Shown here one piece after another: positions 7,438-14,254 of a DNA stretch of 27,871 bases. The notes below the pieces were generated by a model. The model ran no database searches and had not been told where the DNA came from. It saw only the letters and a program-made list of their open reading frames with translations. Source of the stretch: a virus; the IMG/VR virus record IMGVR_UViG_3300046506_000200, positions 1 through 27,871 of that record; one strand, given 5' to 3'. A program made the position numbers and the translations under genes. Positions within the stretch are counted from its first letter, which is position 1, and each line of letters starts with the position of its first letter.

Positions 7438-8912
7438 GGTTGTTCCTTGTCGTCCGTGGATTCGAACGTGTTGAGGGTTCTGTAATTGAGCCCCAGCGAT
7501 TGAGCGCGGTTCTGGTCTGCAGCGTTCTCGGCGTCCACCGTCTCGGCGTCGTAACCCGTCCGGAGGACCATCTCGCTGCGTGAGCCGAAGCCCGCGTTCA
7601 CTTCAAGCATGCGGGACTGCACGTCCTGCACCGGATGGATGTAGGCCCAACCCTGCGGCACCCAGCGCGTGCGCAGGTATTCACGCCGACGCTTGGCGTA
7701 GTCCGGCAGCATCAGCACACCCGACAGAATCGCCATGTCCATCCATGCCGCGCGGACCGGCCGGCACAACTGGTGGACGTAAACGCTGAACTGCAGTTGC
7801 TCAAGCCGCCGACGGAATTCGTTGAGCACGACGCGCAGCGCGCGGTCGTTCACATCCCGCATGTCCCCGGTGAGAATCTCGTAGGGTGTGCCACTGCCTG
7901 CTGCGGCTGCCATCAGTTGCTGCCGCATGAAGTCGGGGTAGTGATTGCCCGCATCGGGCGGCTTGGAGAATTCAACCTCCTCCCCCGGCCCCAGCTCCTG
8001 CATAGTGCCGGGCTCTAGCGCGACCATCGGCGTGAAGCCGTCTGCATCGGTGCTCAGCAACTGCCCGGTCACCGGATCGCGCGGCACCTGCCCCGAGTCC
8101 GGCGCGGGTCGGCTGATGAATCCCGCGAACAGGTTCGCGACCTCTTGCCGAAACAGCACGGCATCATCGTAATTGTCCAGACTGCGCAGACGCTTGAGCA
8201 CCGGGGACAACCTGGGCAAACCGCGCAGTTGCCCAGGTTCGACCGGTTCGAAAATGTGCAGCACCTGACTGGCCGGAACGCGCACCAGTTGGTTGTAGCC
8301 ACTGCTCAAGCCCGCACATTCGCGAGGGTGTGAGCGGTACATCCAGAACGCCGCACGCTTGCCGGATGGCTCGAACTCGATTCCGGCGCGGATGGAGTTG
8401 CCGTTGCTGGTCGTCTCGAACTTGTCGTGCGGGACGAACTCTGGCGCGAGGACTTGCAACTGCAGTGGCACGGCTAGGCCTTCGTCAAGGCTTCGCGGCC
8501 TTAACCTGACGAAGCATTCCCCCGCCGTTTCAACGGTGCGCGCAATTAATGCCTGCTGACCATAAAAGTCGGTGAGCCCGTCCGCGTCTGATTCTTCGCT
8601 CCAGTCTTCCCAGAGCACCTGCAGCAGTGCGCGGAGCTCTGGGTCATCCGTTTTCGGCCTGGGGTTTACCCCCGTGCCGATGAGGTTACTGACGCGTTTA
8701 TCTATCGCGTTGTAAGCGTAAGGGTCATTGCGCACGGCAGCGCGGGAGCGACTGCGGAGATTACGCAGTGCAGGCATCATCAGGGTGTTCGCGCTGCCGT
8801 CCGGAGCGTTCCAGCTGGCTGAACGACGGCCCTCCCCGGCGCCGTCGTAGCTGGCCTTGATGCGCTCCGGCAACAGGAACCCGTTACGGGTAAGCGTCGG
8901 GTAACGTGCCAT
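7434..8912 (-). CDS. Portal protein (lambda gpB family)
   Basis: Dodecameric ring at the head vertex through which DNA enters and leaves. The product has 492 residues, typical of the lambda B family. Family blocks are PALRNLRSRSRAAVRNDPYAYNAIDKRVSNLIGTG-like N-terminal sequence (about residues 48-82), VETAGECFVRLR (about 129-140), and QLRGLPRLSPVLKRLRSLDNYDDA (about 233-256). A later YEILTGDMRDVNDRALRVVLNEFRR segment is also characteristic. It overlaps the downstream protease by 4 bp and its ATG overlaps the stop of the upstream W-like gene. Confidence 0.95.
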   Translation of the reverse strand: MARYPTLTRNGFLLPERIKASYDGAGEGRRSASWNAPDGSANTLMMPALRNLRSRSRAAVRNDPYAYNAIDKRVSNLIGTGVNPRPKTDDPELRALLQVLWEDWSEESDADGLTDFYGQQALIARTVETAGECFVRLRPRSLDEGLAVPLQLQVLAPEFVPHDKFETTSNGNSIRAGIEFEPSGKRAAFWMYRSHPRECAGLSSGYNQLVRVPASQVLHIFEPVEPGQLRGLPRLSPVLKRLRSLDNYDDAVLFRQEVANLFAGFISRPAPDSGQVPRDPVTGQLLSTDADGFTPMVALEPGTMQELGPGEEVEFSKPPDAGNHYPDFMRQQLMAAAAGSGTPYEILTGDMRDVNDRALRVVLNEFRRRLEQLQFSVYVHQLCRPVRAAWMDMAILSGVLMLPDYAKRRREYLRTRWVPQGWAYIHPVQDVQSRMLEVNAGFGSRSEMVLRTGYDAETVDAENAADQNRAQSLGLNYRTLNTFESTDDKEQP

Positions 8913-9118
8913 CAGAGCCCCTTGCCCCCGTGGTACATCCGGTAGACACGCGAGCGCGGTTTGCCGCTGCTCGCCAGCGAGGTGCGGATCTCTTCGCGGG
9001 CTTTCAGGAGTTCATCGACAGTGCGGTATTCAACCGTCCGGTCGGTGTAGCGCACGGTTTTCTCGCCGCGAGCGATGGCCGCCTCGACGGCTTCGAGGTG
9101 CTTTTGGGTAAAGGACAT
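8912..9118 (-). CDS. Head-tail connector gpW (lambda W family)
   Basis: Small connector that plugs the portal and makes the head competent for tail joining. The 68-residue product is the expected length and has the family pattern: an N-terminal helix SFTQKHLEAVEAAIARGEKT, a central hairpin VRYTDRTVEYRTVDELLKAR, and a basic C-terminus (SGKPRSRVYRMYHGGKG). It lies directly upstream of the portal gene with a 1-bp overlap, as in lambda-like genomes. It should not be confused with the unrelated P2 baseplate gpW at 2231-2557. Confidence 0.88.
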   Translation of the reverse strand: MSFTQKHLEAVEAAIARGEKTVRYTDRTVEYRTVDELLKAREEIRTSLASSGKPRSRVYRMYHGGKGL

Positions 9119-9163
9119 GGGGGATTACTCTTGAGCGTGCGGACGAGGTGTTGTAAAAGGCCG

Positions 9164-9415
9164 TCAGCTGAAGTTCTGGATGCGAGATTGAATCTCTTGA
9201 CGGAACCGGCCACCGGCGAGCATTTCGGTGAGCGCCTCGGCCAGTTGATCGGTTTCGATGCCGGGAAGACGTAGTCGCCAGTACGCGCGTGCACGGACCC
9301 AGTCCATCCGACCGGTGAGCTGATCGGCTATGACCACTCTGAGCTCCCGCTGGAGTTCTGCAGCGTCTTTTACCTTTTGCGCTTTCTGCGCTTTATCTAC
9401 GGAGTTTTCTGACAT
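9164..9415 (-). CDS. Hypothetical phage protein upstream of gpW
   Basis: I do not recognise this 83-residue protein. The start at 9413-9415 (MSENSVDKAQK...) has GGAG about 7 nt upstream. It is highly charged and helical in appearance: a KAQKAQKVKDAAELQRELR stretch near residues 8-26 suggests a short coiled coil, followed by RVVIADQLTGRMDWVRARAYWRL and a C-terminal EMLAGGRFRQEI. Its start codon shares the CATG at 9413-9416 with the divergent plus-strand gene, so no promoter fits between them and the minus gene must be read from the terminase side, through DNA coding on the other strand. Confidence 0.6.
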   Translation of the reverse strand: MSENSVDKAQKAQKVKDAAELQRELRVVIADQLTGRMDWVRARAYWRLRLPGIETDQLAEALTEMLAGGRFRQEIQSRIQNFS

Positions 9416-9857
9416 GGCTGTCTCCAATATTGAGCGATTTGATGAAACCGTCGCCAAGATCTTTTCCGAGCTCTACCTGGAATTTCCGCTCCCCCATAAT
9501 TTGAGGGCGGAGTCGTTCATGAACAGTCCGATGGAGTTCCACGAGGTTTACGGAAAGGAAATGCCGACGCAGGATGATGCCGAGTTCTTTATTGCTACTG
9601 CGCAATGGCTGATCCAGACGGGGTACATCTACGGTGAGGTGCATCCCTATATCCGCGTCTCCGATGCCGTGCTTACGGCTAAAGGTCTTGAGGTGTTGAA
9701 AGCATCTCCGGACAGCTTGGCTACAGGCCCCTCAATTGGTGAGCAACTTGCAACGGCGACCAAAGATGGCAGTAAAGAGCTAATGCGGGGCCTCTTGGCT
9801 CAGGCACTTACACTGGGGACTCGACTGGTTAGTCCTCTTGTCGGCCTTACGCCGTGA
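9414..9857 (+). CDS. Plus-strand cargo gene (moron) in the late operon; winged-helix-like protein
   Basis: Product of 147 residues starting MAVSNIERFDETVAKIFSEL, with GGAG (9401-9404) 9 nt before the ATG. It has a helical N-terminal half, then TAQWLIQTGYIYGEVHPYIR and DAVLTAKGLEVLKASPDSL (about 72-100), a layout like a winged helix with a wing and a final helix; the C-terminus is Gly/Leu-rich (LLAQALTLGTRLVSPLVGL) and amphipathic. It is opposite to all flanking late genes. Its stop ends at 9857 and the terminase stop begins at 9858. That insertion pattern fits a lysogen-expressed cargo gene. Function unknown; defence or superinfection exclusion is only a guess. Confidence 0.75.
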   Translation: MAVSNIERFDETVAKIFSELYLEFPLPHNLRAESFMNSPMEFHEVYGKEMPTQDDAEFFIATAQWLIQTGYIYGEVHPYIRVSDAVLTAKGLEVLKASPDSLATGPSIGEQLATATKDGSKELMRGLLAQALTLGTRLVSPLVGLTP

Positions 9858-11879
9858 CTACCGTCGCTTCAAGTATCCACTCGCTGAAGAACGGCGACGT
9901 AGCGTGCTGGAGCGGACCGGGGACTGAACGGGCCTGACGACAACGCTCGGAACGCTCGTATCAGCCAAATTGTTAGTCTGTTCGGCTGATCCGGTGACCT
10001 GAGCACGCTCGATCTGTGGTGGCTTGGCGCACTCATCAAACAACCCCGACTGCGCCAGTGCCTGCCTCACCCGGTCCCATTCATGTTCCTTGTAACGGGC
10101 GATGCCCAGGTAATGGGCCATCGCCAGGTTGTACACCATCAGGTCGAGCGCTTCGTTGCGCTCGGCCTTGCCCTTGATCCATTCGATCCGTTTGTGCCCT
10201 CTGACGTAGCGCGCGACCTTGCGTTCTGCAACGCATTGGGCGAAGAAGTCGTCGGGCAGATCGTTGGCAAAGTGCAGCGCACCGGGCCCCGACTCGAACG
10301 GGTAACGGTTGTAGATCCAGTCCTTCGCGGTGTCTGTACCCACGAACCACAGTTCGGCGCCACCGCGTTCGGTCTGACCCTTCCAGGTCACATCAACCAT
10401 TGAAGGGCGCTGAGCGATTACCGGCTTGCCCGGCCTGCTCGCACCCTTGAGCGCGAACACGTTGCGCCAACGCCGCACACGGCAAAACTGATAAACCTCA
10501 TCGGTGTGATGACCACCGGAATCGACGCCCGTGGCGAGGATCCCGAGGCCCACGCCGGAAGGATGGCGGTATCGAACTTTGAGCAGCTCATCCAGCGCAG
10601 CCCATGTGCGCTCATCAGCCGGATCACCCGCGATGACTTTGAAATCGACGACCCAGCGCTCCATACCAATGCCCCAGCCCATGACCATCAACTCCAGACG
10701 GTTGGCTTGGACGTCAACGGCGGCAGTCAGCATCAATGCGCCTAGAGGGATGCCTCCGAGGGAAAACAACTCGCGCCGCGCCCGGGCGATCAGCACATCG
10801 GCTTTGGTCTGTTCCTGCGCGCTGTCCCACACCTTCGCCAGACGGGTGTTGTAGAACACCTGCATCGGCTCCAGGTCGCCCTTGGCCTGGGCTTTCTTTG
10901 CCTTCTCGTATTGCTGGGCGAGCGATGGCCAACTCGTCCAGCCCAACGGCGCATACAGCGCGTTGAGGTTGAAGCCGACCGTTTCGCCATCACCGGCTGC
11001 CGTCGCACGCCACTCACCCCGGGCGAGCATTTCGCCCTTGTGATGCTCCTCGATCAGTACGTCGCAGTCCGCGTTCGCGCACTGGTAGTGGACGATGCTG
11101 AAGTCTGCCGAGTAGTGCAGCCGTTCCCATTCCAGCGTTTGCATGTGGCCGCATGTCGGGCACGGTACGAAATAGAAGCGCTGGTCGCTGGACTCGAACA
11201 GATCGGCGATGCGTGATGCGCCCTTGATCGTGGGAGAGCTGGAGAAGTAGAACTTGGCGTTGCGGCCAAACGTGCTACCTCGGGTCTCCGCCAGCTCAAT
11301 GGGATCACCCTCCTCGCCCACGTCCACGTCCCAGCGATCAACTTCGTCGCCGTACACGTACCGCGCGGAAAGCTCGGCAAGGTTCGCCGCTGAGCCCGCT
11401 GTGGTGACGTACAGGGAGCCGCCTTCGAATTCCTTGGTGTCCATGGTGTTGCGTGCGTCTCGCGAACGACTGGCGGCCACACGCTCGCGCAGGGCAGGCG
11501 TCGCCTTGATCGTCTTGCTGATCCGGGACGACACCCGCTTGGCGAGGCCCAGGCTTGGCAGCAACGTCAGGATGTTGGACGGCGCCATGTGGATCAGCCC
11601 GCCGATCCAGTTCAGCGCGATCTGCGTTTTCATCAGTTGCGAGGCCACCATGGTGACGACGCGCTTGCAAGGATGCGCCGGTGACAGGCAGCGCATGGGC
11701 TCGCGTGCATAGGGTGTCCGTGCGGTGCGATAGGTGCCCGGCTCAGCGGCGCCAGTGTCACGCGGGATCCGCATGTACTCGTCGGCCCATTCATCGACCC
11801 AGAGGTCAGGGTCGGGTGTCAGTCCACGGATGTACGCGTCGAGGTACACCGCTGCACCGTCTGCGTATCCGTGCCGCAT
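9858..11879 (-). CDS. Terminase large subunit (lambda GpA family)
   Basis: Motor and nuclease that cuts and pumps DNA into the prohead. The product has 673 residues, as in the GpA family. The ATPase domain has a GpA-type P-loop variant TMVASQLMKTQIALNW near residues 75-91 and a Walker B-like stretch ending YGDEVDRWDVD near 172-182. A zinc-ribbon-like CPTCGHMQTLEW...CANADCD lies near residues 240-275. The nuclease region contains VDVQANRLELMVMGWG and ATGVDSGGHHTDEVYQFCR. It starts 4 bp after the small-subunit gene. GpA terminases usually act on cos sites. Confidence 0.95.
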   Translation of the reverse strand: MRHGYADGAAVYLDAYIRGLTPDPDLWVDEWADEYMRIPRDTGAAEPGTYRTARTPYAREPMRCLSPAHPCKRVVTMVASQLMKTQIALNWIGGLIHMAPSNILTLLPSLGLAKRVSSRISKTIKATPALRERVAASRSRDARNTMDTKEFEGGSLYVTTAGSAANLAELSARYVYGDEVDRWDVDVGEEGDPIELAETRGSTFGRNAKFYFSSSPTIKGASRIADLFESSDQRFYFVPCPTCGHMQTLEWERLHYSADFSIVHYQCANADCDVLIEEHHKGEMLARGEWRATAAGDGETVGFNLNALYAPLGWTSWPSLAQQYEKAKKAQAKGDLEPMQVFYNTRLAKVWDSAQEQTKADVLIARARRELFSLGGIPLGALMLTAAVDVQANRLELMVMGWGIGMERWVVDFKVIAGDPADERTWAALDELLKVRYRHPSGVGLGILATGVDSGGHHTDEVYQFCRVRRWRNVFALKGASRPGKPVIAQRPSMVDVTWKGQTERGGAELWFVGTDTAKDWIYNRYPFESGPGALHFANDLPDDFFAQCVAERKVARYVRGHKRIEWIKGKAERNEALDLMVYNLAMAHYLGIARYKEHEWDRVRQALAQSGLFDECAKPPQIERAQVTGSAEQTNNLADTSVPSVVVRPVQSPVRSSTLRRRSSASGYLKRR

Positions 11880-11883
11880 AGGC

Positions 11884-12453
11884 TCAACTCTCGGTCATGG
11901 CTTGTTCAAGGTCGGCGGCGCCCATCCGGCCGGCGTCCGTGAAGACGCGGCGAAAGGCGCCAGTGAGGTGTTTTTCGATTTCCCAGGGATCGGTCATTGC
12001 TGCTACTTCCGGCGCAAGCTGCGGCGAGAGGCCGAACATCAGGTCGCGCAGCATTCTTCCGGCCGCGAAGGCGGCGTTATTGACCGCTTCGCGCTCGACC
12101 AGTGAGCCCTGCACTTTGTGGAATTCAGCCTCAGCGAGCTGCGCGAGAAAGTATTCGCGATGAGCGCGTGCCTTCTGAAAGTCTGGCGCCTTGCCGCTGG
12201 CTGGCACCGCAGGTGTTTCGGCGCCTATTCCGAGCTCGGCGTGTACGTTTCGCTCGACACGTCCTTGATCATGCCGGGCGGTGACGGCCGCTTTGCTCGG
12301 ATCGGCCGACGATGCGAGGAGCAGCTCGGTGGCTTCAAGCTCCACCTTGCCGTCCTCCGTCAGAACCAGTCGGTCCTGTTTCGCCAGCTTGGAGACGTAC
12401 GATTTCGCCCAACCGCGCCGTGCCGCAAATTCCGATTTGCTGATAACGGTCAT
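11884..12453 (-). CDS. Terminase small subunit (Nu1-like)
   Basis: DNA-recognition subunit that brings terminase to the packaging site. The 189-residue product has an N-terminal helix-turn-helix (SKSEFAARRGWAKSYVSKLAKQ, about residues 5-26), as in Nu1, then a coiled-coil-like KARAHREYFLAQLAEAEFHKVQG region (about 93-116) and a C-terminal part expected to bind the large subunit. It lies immediately before the GpA gene. There is no good Shine-Dalgarno before the ATG. The non-coding stretch just upstream (12454-12626) holds the candidate binding and cutting sites. Confidence 0.85.
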   Translation of the reverse strand: MTVISKSEFAARRGWAKSYVSKLAKQDRLVLTEDGKVELEATELLLASSADPSKAAVTARHDQGRVERNVHAELGIGAETPAVPASGKAPDFQKARAHREYFLAQLAEAEFHKVQGSLVEREAVNNAAFAAGRMLRDLMFGLSPQLAPEVAAMTDPWEIEKHLTGAFRRVFTDAGRMGAADLEQAMTES

Positions 12454-12466
12454 GTCAGAAAGTCCA

Positions 12467-12524
12467 GTTCACCCAATAAATACGGGCTGTTCACCCGTTC
12501 ACTCGGTTCACTAAGCTGGTGAAC
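12467..12524. repeat. GTTCAC iteron array, candidate P4-type replication origin
   Basis: Five copies of a 6-bp core lie in 58 bp. GTTCAC occurs at 12467-12472, 12489-12494, 12497-12502 and 12506-12511, and the inverted GTGAAC at 12519-12524; three of the copies are spaced by 8-9 bp. On the minus strand one copy reads GGTGAACAG. From memory, this matches the type I iteron bound by the alpha primase-helicase of satellite phage P4. An AT-rich run (12474-12482) sits inside the array. Alternatively these are terminase small-subunit sites, since that gene starts at 12453. Confidence 0.6.
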
Positions 12525-12626
12525 CTCCCGCTAACAAAGTCCCGCGGGTTTCCCGTCCCGTACCCCCGAGGACGCCGCAGGGTCCCCGGCCATTTTTCGG
12601 TCCGGAACCCTGCATTTCGCTGGATA
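12525..12626. other. GC-rich non-coding stretch with dyad; candidate cos region
   Basis: No gene is seen. The stretch is very GC-rich and contains an inverted repeat GCAGGGT (12577-12583) / ACCCTGC (12607-12613), whose arms continue imperfectly inward (CCCCGG against TCCGGA) around a T-rich loop. A lambda-type GpA/Nu1 terminase usually cuts at a cos site just upstream of its small-subunit gene, and this is the only non-coding DNA in that position. The cut site itself cannot be read from the sequence. Confidence 0.4.
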
Positions 12627-12974
12627 TCACGACCGATTCTGACTGGAGGATGGCGAACTCTCGTCCACGCCCAGCCGCTTCGCGACCCAGCGTTCATAGA
12701 GGCCGATGGCAACGTCGGCCCCCGCCATCGCAGTGAGGCAGCCCGCCGCGCTGGCCGTCAGGATCGACACCCCCGCCGCATACAACAGCATCGTGGTCGA
12801 TACCCCGCACACCACACACGCGCCGGACCGAAGCGCCAAGCGCCGCATCAACGACCAGCCCTGCATGCCGGCTTTGTCGGCCCGCCACATCTCACCGGAG
12901 ATCCCTCCGACAAGGGACAGGAGGATCACCATCAAGATCGGCATGTCTGCCAGGGCGTGTTGCTCGTTGGTCAT
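12627..12974 (-). CDS. Phage holin (LydA / superfamily III-like)
   Basis: Small inner-membrane protein that forms the lysis hole. The 115-residue product has three predicted membrane segments: about residues 11-28 (PILMVILLSLVGGISGEM), 50-68 (SGACVVCGVSTTMLLYAAG) and 70-88 (SILTASAAGCLTAMAGADV), then a charged C-terminus (DESSPSSSQNRS). The GEMWRADK turn and the GADVAIGLYERW block are typical of LydA-type holins. AGGAG lies 6 nt before the ATG. It is the first gene on the leftward late transcript. No endolysin is present in the window, so the lysis genes are split. Confidence 0.82.
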   Translation of the reverse strand: MTNEQHALADMPILMVILLSLVGGISGEMWRADKAGMQGWSLMRRLALRSGACVVCGVSTTMLLYAAGVSILTASAAGCLTAMAGADVAIGLYERWVAKRLGVDESSPSSSQNRS

Positions 12975-13058
12975 TGAAACTCCTAAATGTCCTCGACATG
13001 TGTTCCCGCAACCGATGGCGCAGGCATATCATCAGCCCCTTTGCGCAAGGATCTGCAG

Positions 13059-13388
13059 ATGGTTACGTGGGTAGAGGTTTTGCAAGGTGGTGCAGCGATA
13101 GCGACAGCGGTGTACGGGTACGTGCGCCTGTCTCATAAACGGAGAGCAGAGGTCAAAACCATTGCCTACCGTTGGGGTTCGTACATCGGCTGTGCCGTCG
13201 TCGGCGGAGCGTCCGCAATCGAGATCTACAAATTCGGAGTCAGCGCCGAACTTTTAACCAGGAAGGACGTCCTGTGGCTCCTGCTGAACATCTGGAATGG
13301 CGTCGCTTATCTCGGCTGTGGCATTGCTCTGGCGGCGGTATGGTCCAAGCAGGGTAAAAGTAAAGAGCCGAACCCTGATGGTGATTGA
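13059..13388 (+). CDS. Small three-helix membrane protein, divergent from the holin (moron candidate)
   Basis: Product of 109 residues starting MVTWVEVLQGGAAIATAV; the ATG at 13059 has AAGGA about 7 nt upstream and is preferred over an upstream alternative start. Three hydrophobic segments are visible at about residues 7-22, 40-58 and 70-94, separated by a basic loop (SHKRRAEVK), and the tail is hydrophilic. It is transcribed against the late operon, and the hairpin at 13396-13419 follows its stop. The arrangement fits an independently expressed lysogenic cargo gene, for example an exclusion protein, or an antiholin-like partner of the neighbouring holin. I do not recognise a family. Confidence 0.72.
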   Translation: MVTWVEVLQGGAAIATAVYGYVRLSHKRRAEVKTIAYRWGSYIGCAVVGGASAIEIYKFGVSAELLTRKDVLWLLLNIWNGVAYLGCGIALAAVWSKQGKSKEPNPDGD

Positions 13389-13395
13389 GACGAAT

Positions 13396-13419
13396 AAAAA
13401 AACCGGCCCATTGGGCCGG
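13396..13419 (-). terminator. Strong leftward intrinsic terminator (tR'-like) ahead of the late genes
   Basis: A perfect 7-bp GC stem (CCGGCCC 13403-13409, GGGCCGG 13413-13419, loop ATT) is followed on the minus strand by seven Ts (A tract 13396-13402). It lies between the Q-like gene and the holin, where lambda has tR'. The same hairpin may weakly end the plus-strand gene that stops at 13388, but there is no T tract on that side. Confidence 0.85.
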
Positions 13420-13891
13420 CTCTCTTGAGCGCCTTCTACGCTCGCACCTATCGAAGATGACTACTTTTTACAGGTGGATTTTCCTGGCAGCAAGCCTGTT
13501 TTAATGCCACCGACGAATATGTACCCAACACTGCACCAACGCCCCGGCAATATCGACGAATACACACCCTCGGCTATTCGCTTCTGGTGCGCGGGGGTGC
13601 TGTCCCAACCCCCTAAAGCGTAGTGGGTCAGCTGAGAGCAGCGCAGATCAAGGCATAGCCTCACTGTCCTACCTTTATCTCTAATTTCTCGTGTAAAGGA
13701 AGAAAGTAAAAAGCACGCATGCGCGTGAAACGCGCGTACACACTTGCCCGCTACGCTCACATACGTGAGGGCACTAACACGCGGGACAGTGGGACAGCCC
13801 AGCAACGACAAGGCCCGCGCCTGTCCCATGCGATCCAATCGCCTTGGGACAACGCGGGCCAAAAAAGCAACTGCCGAGGATAGGCGAAGAC
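13420..13891. other. Non-coding region with repeated TGTCCCA; late promoter/origin candidate
   Basis: No convincing gene is seen in about 470 bp. It contains TGTCCCA at 13601-13607 and 13822-13828, its complement TGGGACA at 13790-13796 and 13845-13851, and a variant CGGGACA at 13782-13788 that forms a direct tandem pair with the copy at 13790. Smaller hairpins are GCGCGT-GAA-ACGCGC (13721-13735) and CTCAC-ATAC-GTGAG (13756-13769). Position downstream of a Q-like gene and upstream of a terminator is where a late promoter and antiterminator site belong. No clear -35/-10 pair could be assigned. Confidence 0.5.
13812..13860. repeat. 49-bp near-perfect dyad
   Basis: Three nested arm pairs: GGCCCGCG (13812-13819) with CGCGGGCC (13853-13860), TGTCCCA (13822-13828) with TGGGACA (13845-13851), and GCGAT (13830-13834) with ATCGC (13838-13842), closing on a 3-nt loop. 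Twenty bases per arm pair, interrupted only by 1-2 nt mismatches. There is no T tract on either strand downstream, so it is not a standard terminator. It could be a protein-binding dyad, an initiation structure or an RNA element. Confidence 0.7.
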
Positions 13892-14254
13892 TCAAGCAGC
13901 CTTCCCCATCAGCATGCAACCAATGAGCTCATGCGCCCGATGCAGGCGCTGGTAATAAGTCTTCGAACTGCATCCGCAGAACAGCATCTTCTGCGACAAC
14001 AAACTCTCTCGGTTGCAGTAATGCTCCCGCACCACCAAGGCCAATTCCGGGGCCAGGTGTTTGTTCACGATCAACTCAATGTCGGCAGACTCATCCAGCA
14101 GCACCCGACTTCCCCGAGTCCCCCGGATCAGCTCGCCCTTGCACTCCATCAGCATCGCGATCATGTTGCCCCCACCACCCACGCCAACAGACTGGTGGGG
14201 CGAATGCAGATCCTCAGCCCAGAGCCTCAATACCTCATCAACGTGCTTGATCAA
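13892..14254 (-). CDS. Putative late antiterminator, Q-like
   Basis: Probable late-gene activator that lets RNA polymerase read through terminators. The 120-residue product begins with an IKHVDEVLRLWAEDLHS helix. Its C-terminal half (about 66-114) has LAPELALVVREHYC, then SLLSQKMLFCGCSSKTYYQRLHRAHELI, a helix-turn-helix like that of the phage antitermination Q / sigma region 4-type family. The start is a TTG at 14252-14254, supported by GGAGG 7 nt upstream and by overlap with the primase stop (TTGA). It sits between replication and late genes, with a terminator downstream, as Q does in lambda. Family membership is by pattern only. Confidence 0.65.
   Translation of the reverse strand: MIKHVDEVLRLWAEDLHSPHQSVGVGGGGNMIAMLMECKGELIRGTRGSRVLLDESADIELIVNKHLAPELALVVREHYCNRESLLSQKMLFCGCSSKTYYQRLHRAHELIGCMLMGKAA

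Noticed and set aside
12993-13032. Promoter for the plus-strand membrane gene
   Set aside because: TATCAT (13027-13032) is a fair -10, but no -35 stands at a normal distance.
13660-13720. A leftward -35/-10 pair for the late promoter
   Set aside because: TTTACA-like and TAAAG/TATGCC-like hexamers exist on the minus strand, but none pairs at 16-18 bp with good matches, so no promoter was annotated.
13461-13919. 152-residue minus-strand ORF across the repeat-rich region
   Set aside because: It has irregular composition, overlaps the end of the Q-like gene in another frame, has no family pattern and no convincing ribosome site.
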